NCBI GenBank assembly: GCA_022707725.1
Contig: JAKJAB010000148.1
Coordinates: 1-8,028 of the forward strand
Length of the DNA: 8,028 bases
DNA from: Chloroflexota bacterium
Lineage (GTDB): Bacteria; Chloroflexota; Anaerolineae; B4-G1; SLSP01
Direction: 5' to 3'
Positions 5,520 through 8,028 of this stretch are shown piece after piece (position 1 is the first letter of the stretch; every line of letters starts with the position of its first letter). The translations under genes and the position numbers were made by a program. A model generated the notes under the pieces. It was not told where the DNA came from. It saw nothing but the letters and a program-made list of their open reading frames with translations, and did not search any database.

Positions 5520-6419
5520 TCACCTATTCTGGCGGCGGGCTTTTTTCGCCGCTTTGCGTTTGGCGCGGGCTTTCTTTTCCTGTGCGCGCGCGCGGCGCGC
5601 TTGCTCACGCGCTTGACGCTCGAGCCGGGCTTGCCGGGATTCCGCTTCGGGCGGTGCGATGGCTGGTCCACTGCGCAGCCTTTGCCTGAACCCCTCCAGG
5701 CCTTGCCGTATTTTAGCCCATTCGGGATGTTCCGTGAGCATGTAGTTGGGCGCGGGCGTCAGGCGTTCCGGCAACAATTTCAGGTAAACTTGCGCATCTT
5801 CCCAATCCCCGAGCACCATCAAATCAACCTGGTTGGCTGCGTAAGCGGCTTCGATCACCGCGGCCGCTTCCACCGCGCCGAGGTCAATACACAAGGCAGA
5901 CACCATCAGCGCGTTCAAGTTGCGATCCTGTTCCGCGAAATGGGCCAACTGCGCGGTGAGAATTTCGACTACAGCGTCCCGGCATTCGGGGAAGTGCTGT
6001 ACCAGCGCGACCAGCGCGTTGATGCTGGCGCTGCGCGACCACATCCCATGGATGGGATCCGTGAAATAATCGCGTAAAGCGGGCAGCGCAGCCGGGCCGA
6101 TGCGCGCGAAGACCGAGGCCAGTTCCTCGCTAATCAGCTCATCGAGATATTCGTCCGCGCGCGGCAGCAGTGTAACCAGCGCGGGCACAGCTTCCTCGGC
6201 GCGCAACTGGCCGAGCGCGCGCCAGGCGTGGACGGTGGCCCAGGGTTCTGGCAGATCCCAATCGTCGGTGTAAAGGTCCTCATCCACCGCCAACTCGATC
6301 AGCGCCGGAATGTGTTCCGGCTCGATGCCCAGTGCAGCATAATCAGCCCACTCCGCGTTCCACTTAATCTCTCCCAGCGTCAACAGGTGAGAGACAGCTT
6401 CGGGATAATCGCGTGTCAT
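5520..6419 (-). CDS. HEAT-like repeat protein with basic C-terminal tail
   Basis: 299-residue soluble protein. Residues 30-165 read as consecutive antiparallel helical pairs of HEAT/DUF1186-like type: HIPALIELAVDED, HAWRALGQLRAEEAVPALVT, ISEELASVFARIGPAALPAL, SASINALVALVQHFPECRDA. Such solenoids usually bind proteins. The last 50 residues are almost entirely Arg, Lys, Ala, Glu and Gln (ESRQARLERQAREQARRARA and on), a long basic helix that could bind nucleic acid. The ATG at 6419 is preceded by GGAAGGATAAGAGA, a good ribosome binding site. It lies 51 bases after the brxC remnant and 26 before the DUF6922 gene, the first complete gene of this cassette. I recognise no specific function; a link to the toxin pair or to BREX is inference from position. 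Confidence 0.8.
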   Translation of the reverse strand: MTRDYPEAVSHLLTLGEIKWNAEWADYAALGIEPEHIPALIELAVDEDLYTDDWDLPEPWATVHAWRALGQLRAEEAVPALVTLLPRADEYLDELISEELASVFARIGPAALPALRDYFTDPIHGMWSRSASINALVALVQHFPECRDAVVEILTAQLAHFAEQDRNLNALMVSALCIDLGAVEAAAVIEAAYAANQVDLMVLGDWEDAQVYLKLLPERLTPAPNYMLTEHPEWAKIRQGLEGFRQRLRSGPAIAPPEAESRQARLERQAREQARRARAQEKKARAKRKAAKKARRQNR

Positions 6420-6470
6420 TCTCTTATCCTTCCAGAATTGTTATCTTCCGCCCACATACCAGATCGGTGT

Positions 6471-7230
6471 CTATGCCAAAACTACCTTTTTCCCTGTTTT
6501 CAGTTCGGCTTGAATCGCATCACGCAGTTCTTCAATGGCCTGCGCCAAAGCCGCATCATCCGCAATCTCCCGCGTCGCAATCACTTCATGCAAGTACACC
6601 ACCACAAACTCCTCAGCACCTCCTGCCTCTTGCCCTGTGCCTTCTGCATCCTGCCTCTTGCCTCTTGCTTCCTGTATCAACCGCCCCTTCTCCTGCGCCG
6701 CCGACTGAATCTGGTAATACAGCGTCTCCAACGCCGTGCCGCAGTCGGGACAGGTCAGGCCGCCCGCGCCCCACGTCACCGGCCCGGCGCAGAGGCGATC
6801 CGCCAACGTCTCGGTGGGAATGGCGAGCGCGTCCAGTTCGGCCTTGACCGCCGCGTAGGCAGCCTGGCGCTCGGCGTGCAACGCCTCGTAGGCCGTCTGA
6901 TAGCGGTATAGCAGCGGGTGGAGGTTCTGCGCGAACGTCCCCCACTTCTCCACCAACTCGCGGTGGGTTTCGATGGCGCGCAGTTCTTCCAGCCAGCCGT
7001 TGACCTCCGGCGCGGACAGGGTTGGGGTCACGCGCTGCCCGCACGCCACGGCCTCCATCAGGGCGCGGGCGCGGCGGTATGCGGCGGGGTTCCCGGCGTC
7101 CACAAACTCTTGCACCTTGCCCTGGTAATCCTTGAGCTGCTTCAAAGTCTCCACGTGCTGCACCAGTGCCTTCAAGCGCCGGTCGGCCTGGGGCAGCGCT
7201 TGCAGCGTTTCGATTGCGGCGCCGCTGAAC
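6471..7230 (-). pseudogene. BrxC/PglY-like (DUF6079-type) BREX ATPase, C-terminal part split by an IS
   Basis: The frame carries 252 residues of a coherent, helical, charged protein: KALVQHVETLKQLKDYQGKV, ELRAIETHRELVEKWGTFAQ, a C-x2-C element (LTCPDCGTALETLYYQIQ), and a C-terminal block IADDAALAQAIEELRDAIQ followed by KTGKKVVLA. The ending, a helix followed by a basic patch and short strand, is like the C-terminus of BrxC and PglY-type ATPases. With brxL and a PglX-like fragment downstream in the same direction, the BREX assignment is reasonable but not certain. The N-terminal ATPase part lies beyond an IS3-family insertion starting at 7231. The frame happens to continue antisense through the IS to 7979, but that is not protein of this gene. 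Only one Cys pair is visible, so a full zinc site would need a partner. Confidence 0.55.
6622..6677. repeat. Heptameric tandem repeat inside the brxC-like reading frame
   Basis: Eight consecutive 7-base units fit a plus-strand consensus YYTGCCT: CCTGCCT, CTTGCCC, TGTGCCT, TCTGCAT, CCTGCCT, CTTGCCT, CTTGCTT, CCTGTAT. On the minus strand they encode a low-complexity stretch (ARGKRQDAEGTGQEAGGAEE region) that breaks an otherwise ordinary protein without introducing a stop. Similar heptamer tracts are known from cyanobacteria and occur in some other filamentous bacteria. Confidence 0.7.
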
Positions 7231-7243
7231 TGACCCCCGAAAA

Positions 7244-7280
7244 TTGGACAGGTTAGATAGTTCAAATACAATCTGTCCAA
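7244..7280 (+). promoter_or_regulatory. IS3 end: promoter within an inverted repeat next to the orfA ribosome site
   Basis: TTGGACAG (7244-7251) and CTGTCCAA (7273-7280) are perfect 8-base inverted copies 21 bases apart. A promoter fits within them: -35 TGGACA (7245-7250, 5/6 to consensus), 16-base spacer, -10 TACAAT (7267-7272, 5/6). The right arm abuts AGGAGG (7281-7286), the ribosome site of orfA. A transcript reading in from outside would include both arms and could fold near that site, while one starting at the internal promoter would carry only the right arm or less. This would limit transposase made from host transcription. The mechanism is inferred by analogy with other insertion sequences. 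Confidence 0.5.
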
Positions 7281-7290
7281 AGGAGGAAAC

Positions 7291-7596
7291 ATGGTCAAGC
7301 GAAGAGTATTCACACCTGATTTCAAGGCCCAGGTCGTCCTGGAAGAATTGAGCGGCGTCAAAGACAGGGCTGCGCTCTGCCGGGAGCACCAGTTGAGTCC
7401 GCAGGTCTTGCGGCGTTGGCAGGAAGAGTTCGTCGCACGAGCGTCCGAGATCTTTGCCACTGAACCAGGCCGGGGGGAGGAACAAGAGCGCATCGGTGAG
7501 CTAGAGCGACTGGTGGGCCGGCTCACGCTGGAGCTGGAAGTGGTAAAAAAAGCCTCGCACATCTTGACCTCTCGGTCGCCCAGAAACGGGAGCTGA
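7291..7596 (+). CDS. IS3-family transposase OrfA
   Basis: 101-residue DNA-binding subunit of the IS3 transposase. Residues 1-45 form the HTH_Tnp_1 domain (RRVFTPDFKAQVVLEEL, then CREHQLSPQVLRRWQEEF as the recognition part), which binds the inverted repeats. Residues 65-92 (ERIGELERLVGRLTLELEVV region) show Leu at heptad spacing, the usual dimerising zipper. AGGAGG lies 4 bases before the ATG. The 3' end overlaps orfB, which is in the -1 frame, and contains the A7 slippery run. Length is normal for the family. Confidence 0.92.
   Translation: MVKRRVFTPDFKAQVVLEELSGVKDRAALCREHQLSPQVLRRWQEEFVARASEIFATEPGRGEEQERIGELERLVGRLTLELEVVKKASHILTSRSPRNGS
7545..7551 (+). promoter_or_regulatory. Programmed -1 frameshift site joining orfA and orfB
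   Basis: Seven consecutive A residues read GTA-AAA-AAA-GCC in the orfA frame, so a -1 slip on A-AAA-AAA moves ribosomes into the orfB frame (AGC CTC GCA...). A possible stimulating stem, CTCTCG (7569-7574) with CGGGAG (7587-7592), follows 17 bases downstream, somewhat farther than usual. OrfB has no ATG near its expected start, which favours frameshifting as the route to the fusion protein. Confidence 0.65.
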
Positions 7597-8028
7597 TTGA
7601 CGTGCTGGCGCAAGATTATCCGGTGACGGTCGTGTGTGCAGTCCTGGAGATAGCACGCAGCAGCTACTACTACCAGCCGCTGGTGGTGTCTGATGAGGCG
7701 CGGCTGCGGGCCGCGATCAAGCAGACGGCGGCGGAATGGCCCAGGTACGGTTATCGCCGAATCACCGCACAGTTGCGGCGGGCTAAATGGCGCGTTAACC
7801 GCAAGCGTGTGCAGCGTTTGATGCGGGATATGACCATCCAGGCCCAGGTCAAGCGCCGCAAGCGACGGACGACCAACAGCGAGCACAGTTTTCCACGCTA
7901 CCCGAACCTGGTTTTGGACTTGGCGGTCGAGCGCCCAGAGCAAGTATGGGTGAGTGACATTACGTACATTCACCTGCACAACGGCTTTGTCTACCTGGCG
8001 GTGATTATGGATGTCTTCACCCGCGGTA
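7551..8028 (+). CDS. IS3-family transposase OrfB, N-terminal part (cut by window edge)
   Basis: Catalytic half of the IS3 transposase, made as an OrfAB fusion by -1 frameshifting. The visible 159 codons run without a stop from the slip site to the window edge. They show the HTH_21-type region (RSSYYYQPL, then WPRYGYRRITAQLRR and KRVQRLMRD) and the start of the integrase (rve) core: QVWVSDITYIHLHNGFVYLA, whose Asp is the first of the DDE triad, then VIMDVFTRG. The second Asp and the Glu lie beyond the window. No independent ATG with a ribosome site is found near the 5' end. The protein is clearly related to, but not the same as, the orfB remnant at 3635-4160. Confidence 0.9.

Larger units (their letters stand above)
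7231..8028 (+). mobile_element. IS3-family insertion sequence, left part (continues past window)
   Basis: The element begins TGACCCCCGAAAATTGGACA at 7231, with the TG start and layout typical of IS3-family left ends. It holds orfA and the first part of orfB in the classic overlapping arrangement. It lies in the opposite orientation to the brxC-like gene it interrupts. The right inverted repeat is outside the window; the expected short target duplication would be the last few of the bases ...GCTGAAC ending at 7230. No lesion is seen, so it looks recent and potentially active. Confidence 0.85.

Noticed and set aside
6622..6677. CRISPR-like array.
   Set aside because: The units are only 7 bases with no spacers. 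This is a tandem heptamer tract, and nothing else in the window has repeat-spacer structure.
7231..7979. Continuation of the brxC-like minus-strand frame across the IS3 element to a 502-codon ORF.
   Set aside because: The extra part is antisense to IS3 orfA/orfB and begins exactly at the IS end, so it is chance openness and not BREX protein.

Overview
The window looks like a mobile-element-scarred defence island on a moderately GC-rich bacterial chromosome or large plasmid. Protein flavour and the presence of short heptameric repeats suggest Chloroflexota or a similar filamentous or environmental lineage. That is inference: no rRNA, tRNA or marker gene fixes the taxon.

Left part, plus strand. 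The window opens inside an IS4-family (IS50/Tn5-like) transposase whose stop codon lies within a 19-bp terminal inverted repeat, so this element ends at about 722. It abuts a short minus-strand scrap of an IS3-family orfB. A candidate promoter (906-934) then precedes a tight four-gene operon: a 39-residue ORF (1012-1131), two proteins carrying SEC-C zinc motifs (1128-1796 and 1809-2381), and a winged-helix protein with a PD-(D/E)XK nuclease-like core (2383-3018). The set looks like an uncharacterised nucleic-acid-processing or defence module.

Middle and right part, minus strand, read from high to low coordinates. The order is the 3' part of a BrxC/PglY-like (DUF6079-type) gene, a HEAT-like protein with a strongly basic tail, a DUF6922-type putative antitoxin, an AbiEii-type nucleotidyltransferase toxin, a 5' fragment of a PglX-like DNA methyltransferase, a broken IS3-family transposase, and the 3' part of brxL. 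The order brxC - pglX - (pglZ) - brxL is that of BREX phage-defence loci. I read this as a decayed BREX locus: pglZ, most of pglX and the first part of brxL are missing where the IS3 remnant sits, and brxC is split by a second, apparently healthy IS3-family insertion that starts at 7231 and runs off the right edge. The HEAT / DUF6922 / AbiEii cassette between brxC and pglX still looks intact and may be what keeps selection on the region.

Regulatory and structural signals include a promoter and inverted repeat in the left end of the IS3 element, an A7 slippery site joining its orfA and orfB, a heptameric repeat tract inside the brxC reading frame, and an inverted pair of heptamer-like repeats over the AbiEii stop codon. 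I saw no CRISPR array, tRNA, rRNA or convincing intrinsic terminator.
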